NCBI RefSeq assembly: GCF_018861295.1 | Contig: NZ_JAHLDM010000023.1 | Span: 1 to 64,000, forward strand | Length of the DNA stretch: 64,000 nucleotides | DNA from: Clostridium_AD estertheticum_D | GTDB taxonomy: Bacteria > Bacillota > Clostridia > Clostridiales > Clostridiaceae | Direction of reading: 5' to 3' | Shown: positions 42,555 to 49,917 of the stretch, piece after piece | How positions within the stretch are numbered: the first letter of the stretch is position 1 | Layout of the letters: every line of letters starts with the position of its first letter | Notes under the pieces: generated by a model | What the model saw: only the letters and a program-made list of their open reading frames with translations | The model's database searches: none | What the model was told of the DNA's origin: nothing | Made by a program: the position numbers and the translations under genes

Positions 42555-43220
42555 TTACATCCACTCTTCAGGATGATTCATTGTCCGTTGTAATTCATCT
42601 AAAAACACCTTTATTTGATAGCCATCCACTGTAGCGTGGTTAACCGTAATAGATAAAGGCATTGTAGTCCTACCATTAGTTTCAACAAATCCGCCGGCTT
42701 CAAAAATCGGTGCATAATATTTTTTTGTATCTTGCAGATTCATGGATAAACTATTAAAGGTAAACCACGGAACACAAGATATGATATAGTTGTTAGAAGG
42801 GGGTGCACCCTTTGATGACATAATACCGTGATTGTTTCCATGTTGTTCCATGTCTTTAAGATAACATTTATAAAACATCTCAAAACCATCATCATATTCT
42901 GTCCAAAGAAATGTTATAGTTTTATCGTCTTCGTGAAATATTGGATAAAACGGGGTTAGAGCGTCCCAATATCCTAACACATCGTCTTGAAATGCCATAC
43001 GAAATTCCTGTTGTTTTCCAATAGATCGAGTTATCAGATAAAGATATGCTGGAAAGAATTTAATTTCTTTACTTTTTAATGTATTCCTAAGAATTGTGAC
43101 ATCCATTGTTACATTAATGGAATAGGTAATTGGCTTGACCGTTTCTGTGAAATAATTATATGTTTGTGCTCTTGACCATTTCTGTACGTCAATAGCATGA
43201 AAACCTGTTTGCATATTCAT
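42555..43220 (-). CDS. Chloramphenicol acetyltransferase-like enzyme (CatA family)
   Basis: 221 residues, the usual length of type-A CAT. It acetylates a hydroxyl, classically of chloramphenicol, from acetyl-CoA. Residues visible: the catalytic motif H-x-x-x-D-G as N-H-A-T-V-D-G-Y near 194-200 (standard enzymes have H-H-A-V-C-D-G), the conserved C-V-P-W-F-T-F-N-S-L-S-M-N segment near 150, and D-A-L-T-P-F-Y-P-I-F near 87-96. The start has GGAGG and overlaps closely with a vanished upstream gene (TAAATG spacing). The divergence from classical CAT in the active-site loop means resistance is plausible but not certain. Confidence 0.85.
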   Translation of the reverse strand: MNMQTGFHAIDVQKWSRAQTYNYFTETVKPITYSINVTMDVTILRNTLKSKEIKFFPAYLYLITRSIGKQQEFRMAFQDDVLGYWDALTPFYPIFHEDDKTITFLWTEYDDGFEMFYKCYLKDMEQHGNNHGIMSSKGAPPSNNYIISCVPWFTFNSLSMNLQDTKKYYAPIFEAGGFVETNGRTTMPLSITVNHATVDGYQIKVFLDELQRTMNHPEEWM

Positions 43221-43221
43221 T

Positions 43222-43310
43222 TATACCTCCATATTTTCAAACTTTTTAATTCCAATTGTTACTATTACTCCTGCAAAAATTAAGCAATAAAGAATGTAAA
43301 TAGCTTTAGG
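43222..43310 (-). pseudogene. C-terminal remnant of a membrane protein
   Basis: The minus strand encodes K-A-I-Y-I-L-Y-C-L-I-F-A-G-V-I-V-T-I and then G-I-K-K-F-E-N-M-E-V, ending in TAA 2 bp before the CAT-like start. It looks like the last helix and tail of an ABC-2-type permease. The frame is abruptly joined to the esterase fragment at 43311. Confidence 0.5.
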
Positions 43311-43357
43311 AATCTCTGAGGAGTGATAAGCACCTAACTTCTTCATTCTAGCGGGAC
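43311..43357 (-). pseudogene. 47-bp exact fragment of the carboxylesterase gene
   Basis: All 47 bases are identical to 50182-50228 inside the carboxylesterase gene, in the same orientation. Identity stops sharply on both sides. It is a recent filler insertion or recombination scar. Confidence 0.9.
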
Positions 43358-43383
43358 AAGCTTGATCTGCTTGGGCTACCATT

Positions 43384-43903
43384 TTACAATATTATTTCCT
43401 TAGTATCTCCATTATCAACATTAAGTGCGGTGCAGATACTTAGACATATATATTGCATAAGCTGTGGTGAAGTTAAGCTTTCTATAGCGATCTCTTTAGC
43501 AACCTGCTTTGAAATTTTAACATTTAGTTGTTTAAATCCTTTTATTGCTATTTTCTCTATTTCCTCTAATTCATTTATTTTCCATGATTTAATATCAATT
43601 AAACGTAATCTTCCAGCTAAATCAGCATTATTTCTAATGGGAGCATCTGATCTATGTGGCAAAGAAATTATAATTGCTCTAAAATCTCTTCTTATGGCAT
43701 CTTTAAGATGACTTGCGATACTCTTTTGGGCTTCATTTGAGGCATAATGAAAGTCATCCAAAATTAAGACTTTATTATTACTAGCAAAATGTTTAATAAC
43801 CATATCTTTAGTCAGTATAAAGGATTCGGTTTTGCTATGCTGCTCAGTATTGCCAATTTGTTTACTTTCAGTTGTTTTGCCCTCAAAAGGTAACCCGATT
43901 TTT
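43384..43903 (-). pseudogene. STAND/AAA-type ATPase fragment
   Basis: The frame is open beyond its first ATG (43803) to about 43903. It includes Walker B V-L-I-L-D-D-F-H-Y-A, a sensor-like I-I-I-S-L-P-H-R-S-D and the winged part L-I-D-I-K-S-W-K-I-N-E-L-E-E-I. Walker A is missing upstream, and the 3' end is joined to the carboxylesterase scrap. It was therefore an ATPase of the signal-transduction type, now inactive. Such ATPases occur in defence and regulatory systems; which one cannot be said. Confidence 0.65.
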
Positions 43904-44140
43904 TATGCTATTACACTATTAATAAATTATATCATATTTTAACATTTTTAATTTATTTAATATATTTTAGTATCTATTAATCTATTTTAATAGATATAAA
44001 CGATTCTATAATGAATAGGTAAAATTTACTTGGTACACTGCATTTATTGCTTTAAACGGAGAACCATTATAAAGGATTCCAAGTGATCCATATAAACCGT
44101 CTTCTCAAAAGACATTATACATTAAATGTATAATTGATAA

Positions 44141-44230
44141 AAATGAACTTTAGTTCATTTTTTTATTGACTTCCATGTATCCTAATTATATAATTTAATT
44201 ACAGTTTAAAAATGAACTTTGTTTCATTTT
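44141..44230 (+). promoter_or_regulatory. MFS promoter between two TetR-type operators
   Basis: TTGACT (44166-44171) and TATAAT (44189-44194) with 17-bp spacing form a strong promoter. The dyad AAATGAAC-TTTA-GTTCATTT (44141-44160) precedes it and AAAATGAAC-TTTG-TTTCATTTT (44209-44230) follows it. Such paired operators allow looping or cooperative repression by the TetR protein at 46011. The stretch 43904-44140 shows nothing else. Confidence 0.8.
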
Positions 44231-44263
44231 TATTTAAATATATTAATAAGGAGGATATTTTAA

Positions 44264-45865
44264 ATGAAGGATAGTAAAAAAAAATTATTAGCTCTAATAG
44301 GGCTAGTTATGTCAGGGTTTATAGGATCATTAGATTCTACAATTGTAAATGTATCACTACCAGCAATACAACAAAGTTTTGCTGTAGAATTTCAGGGTGT
44401 AATGTGGATAAGTACAATATTCTTATTGTTTAATGCAAGCTTCCTTGTAACTTTAGCAAAATTAGGAGATATGTTTGGTAGGAAAAATTTATTTCTAATA
44501 TCTTTATCTGTATTTACTATATCATCTGTCCTATGTGGAATTTCACCATCTTTATTAACACTTATCATTGCTAGAGCTGTTCAAGGTATAGCTTCTGCAG
44601 GATTAATGACTATAGCTATACCGATAGCTATAGGTATGTTTCCAAAAGAAAAAAGTGGAATGGTAGCTGGAGTATGGGGATCATCAATGGCACTTGCAAT
44701 GGCTATTGGTCCGTCTCTTGGAGGTTTTATAACAGAAAAGTTCAATTGGAGGTATATTTTTTATATTAATATACCTTTAGCAATAATTTCCTATATATTG
44801 GTTACAATGTTTGTATCTAAAGATGAAATGTTGTCAAATAATAAAAAAGTAGATTTTGGTGGAATATTATTTCTTTCAATATCCTTATTCAGTCTGACTT
44901 ATGCGCTATTAGAAGGGAACAATTATGGATTTAATTCTATGAAAATATTAACTCTATTTGCTACGACAATAGTATCAACAATAGTTCTACTAATTATTGA
45001 AAAAAGAAATAAGAATGCTCTATTTGATCTCTCCCTTTTTAAAATAAGAAGTTTTACAGTATCATCAGTTACTTTGGCTTTCGTTGGTGTTGTTTATGCT
45101 GTATGTGGCAGCTTAATAAATTTTTACTTAAAAGGTATATTAAATTATACTACTTTACAATCTGGTAATATAATAGCTTTTTTATCTATAGGGTTTTTAG
45201 TATCATCTATTATAGCTGGAATTTTATCTACTAAATTAAAATTTTCAACGCTATCGTTTATAGCCGTAATAATATGTATGGTTTCATTATACTTAATATC
45301 AACAATCAATCCCAATGTTAGTATAAATACATTAAGATTATACTTATTCCTAGGAGGGTTAGGAAATGGTATCGTCGGTGGTCAATTAGTCGCAGCTGCT
45401 TTAGCAGATATTCCTAAAGAAAAAAATGGTCAAGCATCTGGAGTTAATAGAATGATTGCTAATATAGGAAATCTACTATGTCTCTCAATATTATCAGCCA
45501 TATTAATAAGCAATGAAAATTATTATTTCAATTCATCTAAAAATGAAATGATTAATTCAATAAAGCTTGAATCTAGATTAAATTCAAATGTAAAAAATGA
45601 TATTATTGTTCAATTACAGAAAACAGATAAGAACAACTATAACAAACTACCAGAGAAAATAAATTCAGTGCTTAAAAATACAAGTAAATCTAAAGAAACA
45701 GCTTATATATTAAAGAGTATAATAAGTAAAGATACAAAATACACACGAGAGAATACATCTAAAGCGTTTACCGATACCTTCAGAATTTCTATTTTAGGAT
45801 TAATTCCAGCCCTTATTTTAAGTCTATTTGTAAATCCTAAATGCTTATATAAAAAGAAAGAATAG
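44264..45865 (+). CDS. MFS multidrug transporter, DHA2 (EmrB/QacA) family
   Basis: 533 residues with about 14 membrane helices, as usual for DHA2. Motifs: L-D-S-T-I-V-N-V-S-L-P-A-I-Q near 23-36, motif A L-G-D-M-F-G-R-K-N-L near 67-76, R-A-V-Q-G-I-A-S-A-G near 108-117, and motif C A-I-G-P-S-L-G-G-F near 146-154. A long extracellular loop near 420-490 precedes the last helix. It exports lipophilic or cationic drugs in exchange for protons. AAGGAGG lies 10 nt before the ATG. It is followed by a TetR gene, and its promoter is bracketed by palindromes. Paralogous to 60895-62559. Confidence 0.93.
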   Translation: MKDSKKKLLALIGLVMSGFIGSLDSTIVNVSLPAIQQSFAVEFQGVMWISTIFLLFNASFLVTLAKLGDMFGRKNLFLISLSVFTISSVLCGISPSLLTLIIARAVQGIASAGLMTIAIPIAIGMFPKEKSGMVAGVWGSSMALAMAIGPSLGGFITEKFNWRYIFYINIPLAIISYILVTMFVSKDEMLSNNKKVDFGGILFLSISLFSLTYALLEGNNYGFNSMKILTLFATTIVSTIVLLIIEKRNKNALFDLSLFKIRSFTVSSVTLAFVGVVYAVCGSLINFYLKGILNYTTLQSGNIIAFLSIGFLVSSIIAGILSTKLKFSTLSFIAVIICMVSLYLISTINPNVSINTLRLYLFLGGLGNGIVGGQLVAAALADIPKEKNGQASGVNRMIANIGNLLCLSILSAILISNENYYFNSSKNEMINSIKLESRLNSNVKNDIIVQLQKTDKNNYNKLPEKINSVLKNTSKSKETAYILKSIISKDTKYTRENTSKAFTDTFRISILGLIPALILSLFVNPKCLYKKKE

Positions 45866-46010
45866 TAATAAATACCTAAATATCTAATAAAATAATGATT
45901 CCTTCAAGTAATCATTACACATGCTAAAGTGAGCAGGCAGATTATTATGAGTTGACTTCTTTTAAAAAAAATTCTACAATAATACAGTAAAAGTATGGAG
46001 GTAAATGTTA

Positions 46011-46622
46011 TTGAAGAACATACGTAAAATTCAAGTACGAACTATAGAAAACAAGGAAAAGCTTATTACATCAGCCGATGATCTATTTATGATTAAGGGT
46101 TTTTATAATACAACATCAAAAGAAATAGCAAAACATGCTGGAGTTTCAACCGGTGTATTTTATAATTATTTTGATAACAAAACGGATATATTTATAGAAA
46201 TTTATAAAACCACTTGTTCATATTCATATAAATATTTAGAGAATTTAATAAGTGACTTATCTATAGAAAATGTAGATTACAAATCTTTTTTTATAAAATA
46301 TATTCGTAATGGTATAAAAGCAGCTTGTAAAAACAGATATCTATATGATGATTTAGAATCATTAAAAAAAGAGTCCGGTGAGGTATACAACATTTATCAT
46401 TATAATAATGATAAAATGATTTTACTTCTTCAAGATTTTATTAAAAATTTATATCAGGTAGATAAGAACATCAATTATAATATAAAATGTCAAATAATAT
46501 TAAATACTCTTCAAAGTAATGCAAATACTATCGTTAAAATAAAAGATGATAAACAAAAGAATGAATACATAAACAATTTAATAGATATGTTATATAAATT
46601 TATATTTGATAATATGGATTGA
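46011..46622 (+). CDS. TetR/AcrR family regulator of the MFS exporter
   Basis: About 203 residues. HTH near 14-58: T-I-E-N-K-E-K-L-I-T-S-A, T-S-K-E-I-A-K-H-A-G-V-S-T-G-V-F-Y-N-Y-F. The frame opens at ATG 46005, only 3 nt after GGAGG; TTG 46011 has the normal 9-nt spacing and is the probable start. It lies 140 bp after the exporter, likely reading the palindromes at 44141-44230 as operators and releasing them when drug is bound. Confidence 0.92.
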   Translation: MKNIRKIQVRTIENKEKLITSADDLFMIKGFYNTTSKEIAKHAGVSTGVFYNYFDNKTDIFIEIYKTTCSYSYKYLENLISDLSIENVDYKSFFIKYIRNGIKAACKNRYLYDDLESLKKESGEVYNIYHYNNDKMILLLQDFIKNLYQVDKNINYNIKCQIILNTLQSNANTIVKIKDDKQKNEYINNLIDMLYKFIFDNMD

Positions 46623-46638
46623 GCAACATAATATAAAT

Positions 46639-46660
46639 GCCCATATCTGCTGATATGGGC
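46639..46660. terminator. Bidirectional terminator
   Basis: GCCCATATC and GATATGGGC form a 9-bp stem with a 4-nt loop between the convergent TetR and alpha/beta hydrolase genes. Confidence 0.75.
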
Positions 46661-46688
46661 TTACTTAACTTCGTGCTATTCTCATATC

Positions 46689-47642
46689 TTATTGATTAGA
46701 CTTGAGTAATAAACCATCCGTAATCTCTGCAATTCGGTTAACATTGTTTAGATAAACAAAGTGATTACCATCAAGAATTTCATATTTTGCATGTTCACCA
46801 ATTCTCTCAAGATGTTTATGCTGATATTCTTGAGGTGTCATTTTAAGATGTTTATTTGGAGTTTCATAAGTTTTTTTGGAAATGATTTTGAAATATGGCA
46901 CAGATTTAGGAAATGGAAACTCCATGGTTTCTTTTACAAACTCAGATGAATTTGCCATTTGCTCCAAAACTGTATCATTTATTGTAAAACCTCCAAATAC
47001 AATTGCATCATTTATTTCTGTTTGAGTAAAGCCCTTTGAAATCAAATCTTTTTTATTTGTAATTAGGAGTGCTAAAATCGAGGTAATACCTATTGCCTGC
47101 TGGAATTTTGAAATTTTAAGTATATGTTTTACAATAGATGGCATTTTTTCATAATAAGCACTTGATGTGCCATCAAGAGAAATAACAGCTTCGACTTCTT
47201 GAGGATACTTTACAGCATAATATTCACTGTAAATACTTGAAATCGAGTGTGGCATTAAAAAATAAGGCGATTTAAAACCTGCTTTGCTAAGTGCAGTTCT
47301 TGTTTCTTCAACGTAATTTTCACAGGTACGTGGCTTTGAAGTTTCACTGCTAAAGCCTACACCAAAATACTCAACACAAACAACTGTATATTTTTCACTT
47401 AGTCTACGCATGAGTGGAGTAAAATCAAAAGACGGAAGTACAGTACCCATTCCAGGAAGTAATACAATTATTTTCTCACCATTACCCATTGAATAGACAT
47501 GCATTTGCCCGTCGTCAACATCAATAAGCTGACCATAAGGTTTTATTCCCACCAATTTTCTTTTAAAATATGTAGCATGTAAAATCGAACCAATTAACAT
47601 GCAAACCGCAACTACTGTAACTATAATTTTCAATATTATCAT
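46689..47642 (-). CDS. Membrane-anchored alpha/beta hydrolase
   Basis: 317 residues. The N-terminal hydrophobic helix (about 3-25) is likely an anchor. The hydrolase core has V-L-L-P-G-M-G-T-V-L-P-S (oxyanion, about 61-72), the nucleophile strand F-L-M-P-H-S-I-S-S-I-Y-S-E-Y, where the usual first Gly of G-x-S-x-G is replaced by Pro-His-Ser, and the final E-I-L-D-G-N-H-F-V-Y with the catalytic His. It is grouped with the YbjQ-like gene on the same strand (4-bp gap). Substrate unknown. Confidence 0.85.
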   Translation of the reverse strand: MIILKIIVTVVAVCMLIGSILHATYFKRKLVGIKPYGQLIDVDDGQMHVYSMGNGEKIIVLLPGMGTVLPSFDFTPLMRRLSEKYTVVCVEYFGVGFSSETSKPRTCENYVEETRTALSKAGFKSPYFLMPHSISSIYSEYYAVKYPQEVEAVISLDGTSSAYYEKMPSIVKHILKISKFQQAIGITSILALLITNKKDLISKGFTQTEINDAIVFGGFTINDTVLEQMANSSEFVKETMEFPFPKSVPYFKIISKKTYETPNKHLKMTPQEYQHKHLERIGEHAKYEILDGNHFVYLNNVNRIAEITDGLLLKSNQ

Positions 47643-47646
47643 GTTT

Positions 47647-47967
47647 TTATTCCTTTTCGATTATTATGGCAGTACCATAAGCCAACACTTCACTCATATT
47701 CTGACCGATCTCGCTAGAATCAAATCTCATCATTACCACTGCATTAGCTCCCATTACTGTTGCATTTTTAACTAATCGGTCAAGAGCTTGTTTACGTGCA
47801 TCTTCAAGCATTGCGGTATACTCATGAATTTCTCCACCCACTAAACTTCGTAACCCAGCCATGATGTTCCCACCTAATCCACGACTTCTTACAATTAATC
47901 CAAAAACCTGACCTTTTACTTCTAGTACCTTGTATCCAGTAATATTTTCAGTTGTAACAACTATCAT
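47647..47967 (-). CDS. YbjQ/UPF0145 family protein
   Basis: 106 residues, complete. Family marks: T-E-N-I-T-G-Y-K-V-L-E-V-K-G-Q-V-F-G, S-R-G-L-G-G-N-I-M-A-G-L-R, G-G-E-I-H-E-Y-T and G-A-N-A-V-V-M-M-R-F-D. These proteins form pentameric barrels and are linked to heavy-metal or stress contexts, but no activity is established. GGAGGT precedes the ATG. It lies in an operon with the alpha/beta hydrolase downstream. Confidence 0.92.
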   Translation of the reverse strand: MIVVTTENITGYKVLEVKGQVFGLIVRSRGLGGNIMAGLRSLVGGEIHEYTAMLEDARKQALDRLVKNATVMGANAVVMMRFDSSEIGQNMSEVLAYGTAIIIEKE

Positions 47968-48045
47968 TTAATCTACCTCCCTAAATAAAAATCTCTTAAT
48001 ATTATTTTGTTTCATATAATTTAAATGTATCCTTCATAAAATTAA

Positions 48046-48375
48046 TTAAACTTTCCTTAAACATAGAAGATAAGGTAATTTAGGATTACTATATGTTTTT
48101 AAATCTTTTTCACTTTTCATAGCTTTACTGCTTTCACCTATACCCATTTTATCATATCTTACAGAGGCTATTCCATTTTGAGCAAGTTCATATGCAATCA
48201 TTGTATAGGAATCAGTTAACAATCCTTGAGTATTATTACCATTCCTATTAGTTGGACCTGAACCTGCAATAATTAGAACCACAGGAACTTCGGTATAAAT
48301 TTCTGGTAAAGTAACAGTTCCATAAATGGTCTCTATGCCTGCATTTAGTTGGATGTTCTCTTCCTTATATGTCAC
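48046..48375 (-). pseudogene. Alpha/beta hydrolase, truncated N-terminal part
   Basis: 109 codons. The N-terminal strands of an alpha/beta hydrolase are clear (G-T-V-T-L-P-E, V-V-L-I-I-A-G-S-G-P-T-N-R-N-G-N-N, G-I-A-S-V-R-Y-D-K-M-G-I-G-E-S), with a good ribosome site (AAGGAGGT). After about residue 93 the sequence becomes unrelated (N-P-K-L-P-Y-L-L-C-L-R) and stops. The nucleophile, acid and His are all missing. A short further piece at 48004-48066 (M-F-K-E-S-L-I-N-F-M-K-D) may be another gene end. Confidence 0.75.
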
Positions 48376-48407
48376 GTTGTGTACCTCCTTGATTAGAACA
48401 TTTTATA

Positions 48408-48710
48408 TTACATTGATTTAACGAAAGATAATATAAAAAGTTCATTATTTATAGTATCTTTCTTATTTTTTAGTAATTTAATAGATCTACGAAAATATTT
48501 GAGGGTAGTTGATATCTGAATTTGTCCACCTGGAACCAATAATATGCCTAAAAAATCAGCACCTTTTAATTGTTCAGTTGTAATTTTCGTACCTTGTTTA
48601 CTTAGAATGATACTGCCATTTACAGAAAAATACCGCAAGCGATATTCTTCAACTGCACCAAATGTATCTAATGTTTCAAAATCATCAAATAACAAAACAT
48701 TTACGTCCAT
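48408..48710 (-). pseudogene. DJ-1/PfpI family protein, truncated
   Basis: The first 70 residues are a normal DJ-1/PfpI N-terminus (V-N-V-L-L-F-D-D-F-E-T-L-D, Y-F-S-V-N-G, L-L-V-P-G-G-Q), although a few residues around 19-26 appear missing. After P-G-G-Q the frame enters unrelated sequence. The nucleophilic Cys region and C-terminal half are absent, so the protein would be inactive. It stands next to another truncated gene (48046-48375). Confidence 0.75.
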
Positions 48711-48833
48711 AAAATACCTTCTCTTCTTATCTCTGCAAAAAATTACGAGTATAACATAAAATATATATTCAATATACTATTTGGACTGCAAATCGGATAA
48801 AAATATTTAATATAATTGAATTTGAAAAAAGTA

Positions 48834-48866
48834 AAAAGTCGTGAAAATAAAATTTTCACGACTTTT
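48834..48866. terminator. 15-bp bidirectional terminator hairpin
   Basis: Perfect arms 48834-48848 and 48852-48866 with a 3-nt loop (AAAAGTCGTGAAAAT and its complement) separate the DJ-1 remnant from the ribonuclease gene. Confidence 0.75.
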
Positions 48867-48966
48867 GTTTGATATATGTTTTTTATAATTTTACGGCAAA
48901 CTATAGCATTTATTAAAAATTAATCATATTGTATATAGATATTAAAAAGAAAGGAATGATACAATT

Positions 48967-49488
48967 ATGAACAAGTTCATAAAAAAAACAAACTTATTTT
49001 TAATTTTTGCTTTTGTACTTGTGACACTATTTAATTTCTCTCTTACAACTACAGCTAAAGCTGATACTACAAACAAGACAATTAAAGCTACTATAACAAA
49101 GGAACTAGTTAAAGCTAACAGTACGAATGCGAGCACAATAATAAATGATTTCCAAGGTGTGGCTAATTATATACATCAGTATAGTTATTTGCCTGATAAC
49201 TATATAACAAAACGACAAGCCAATAAGCTTGGTTGGAGACCCGGAAGCGACCTTTGGAAATATGCAAAAGGAAAAAGTATAGGTGGAGACATATTTACTA
49301 ATTCTGAGCAATGTTTACCAGATAAAAAAGGAAGAATTTGGCATGAATGTGATATAAACTATAATGGCGGTCATAGAGGTGCTGATAGATTGTTATTCTC
49401 AAACGATGGGTTAGTATATGGAACAACAGATCACTATCAAACTTTCACTTGCTACTATGGCGCAAATGGTAATTCATCTAGTAACTAA
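48967..49488 (+). CDS. Secreted guanyl-specific ribonuclease, barnase-like
   Basis: 173 residues. A signal peptide (K-K at 6-7, hydrophobic 9-26, A-K-A near 30-32) and a pro-region of about 25 residues precede a barnase domain: F-Q-G-V-A-N-Y-I, L-P-D-N-Y-I-T-K-R-Q-A-N-K-L-G-W, G-K-S-I-G-G-D-I-F, W-H-E-C-D-I-N-Y (catalytic Glu), H-R-G-A-D-R-L (Arg) and T-T-D-H-Y-Q-T-F (catalytic His). All key residues of Bacillus barnase have counterparts; two extra Cys may form a disulfide. It is exported and degrades RNA outside the cell or in competitors. The barstar-like inhibitor follows after 18 bp. Confidence 0.95.
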   Translation: MNKFIKKTNLFLIFAFVLVTLFNFSLTTTAKADTTNKTIKATITKELVKANSTNASTIINDFQGVANYIHQYSYLPDNYITKRQANKLGWRPGSDLWKYAKGKSIGGDIFTNSEQCLPDKKGRIWHECDINYNGGHRGADRLLFSNDGLVYGTTDHYQTFTCYYGANGNSSSN

Positions 49489-49506
49489 AAGGGGTGGTAA
49501 ATAACA

Positions 49507-49782
49507 TTGAAGAAAATAATATTAGATGGTACACAATTTACTAGTAAAGAAAAGCTTCATGCTATACTCAAATCCGAACTTAAACTTCCTGATTATTATG
49601 GTAATAATTTAGATGCACTTTGGGACTGTCTTACATGCGATATTCATTTGCCTATGACAATCGAATGGAGAAATTTTGAATGTAGTAAAGCATTACTAGG
49701 AGATTACGCTGAAAAAACATTAAAAATATTTTTAAGAACTGCTGACTTCTTAAATGATGATTTCAATATAAAGGTATATTAA
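49507..49782 (+). CDS. Barstar-like ribonuclease inhibitor
   Basis: 91 residues, normal barstar length. The binding helix L-P-D-Y-Y-G-N-N-L-D-A-L-W-D-C-L corresponds to the barstar segment with Asp35 and Asp39 that plugs the barnase active site; W-R-N-F-E-C-S-K follows as in barstar. It starts with TTG behind GGGGTGG, 18 bp after the RNase stop. It protects the producer from its own enzyme in the cytoplasm. The pair is a complete toxin-immunity unit; plasmid carriage would make carriers resistant. Confidence 0.95.
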   Translation: MKKIILDGTQFTSKEKLHAILKSELKLPDYYGNNLDALWDCLTCDIHLPMTIEWRNFECSKALLGDYAEKTLKIFLRTADFLNDDFNIKVY

Positions 49783-49799
49783 CCAGGACTTTTTATCAG

Positions 49800-49870
49800 T
49801 TAATTGTCTTAGTACAAAGATAGTATTGTTTTTTTATGACATAAGTTGGAAATTTAATTTCCAACTTATG
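49800..49870. repeat. Dispersed repeat copy 2 and 13-bp perfect hairpin
   Basis: 49800-49828 matches 28806-28834 with one change. It is followed by CATAAGTTGGAAA (49840-49852) and its exact complement (49858-49870) with a 5-nt loop. The T-run lies before rather than after the stem, so the stem is not a canonical plus-strand terminator; it may still separate the barstar and convergent esterase genes. Confidence 0.55.
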
Positions 49871-49917
49871 ATTGCTACTAAGGCATATAATTCAACATAG
49901 ACCTGCTCCATCAACGT

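Noticed and set aside
46005..46010. ATG 46005 as TetR start
   Set aside because: Only 3 nt separate it from GGAGG; TTG 46011 has normal spacing.
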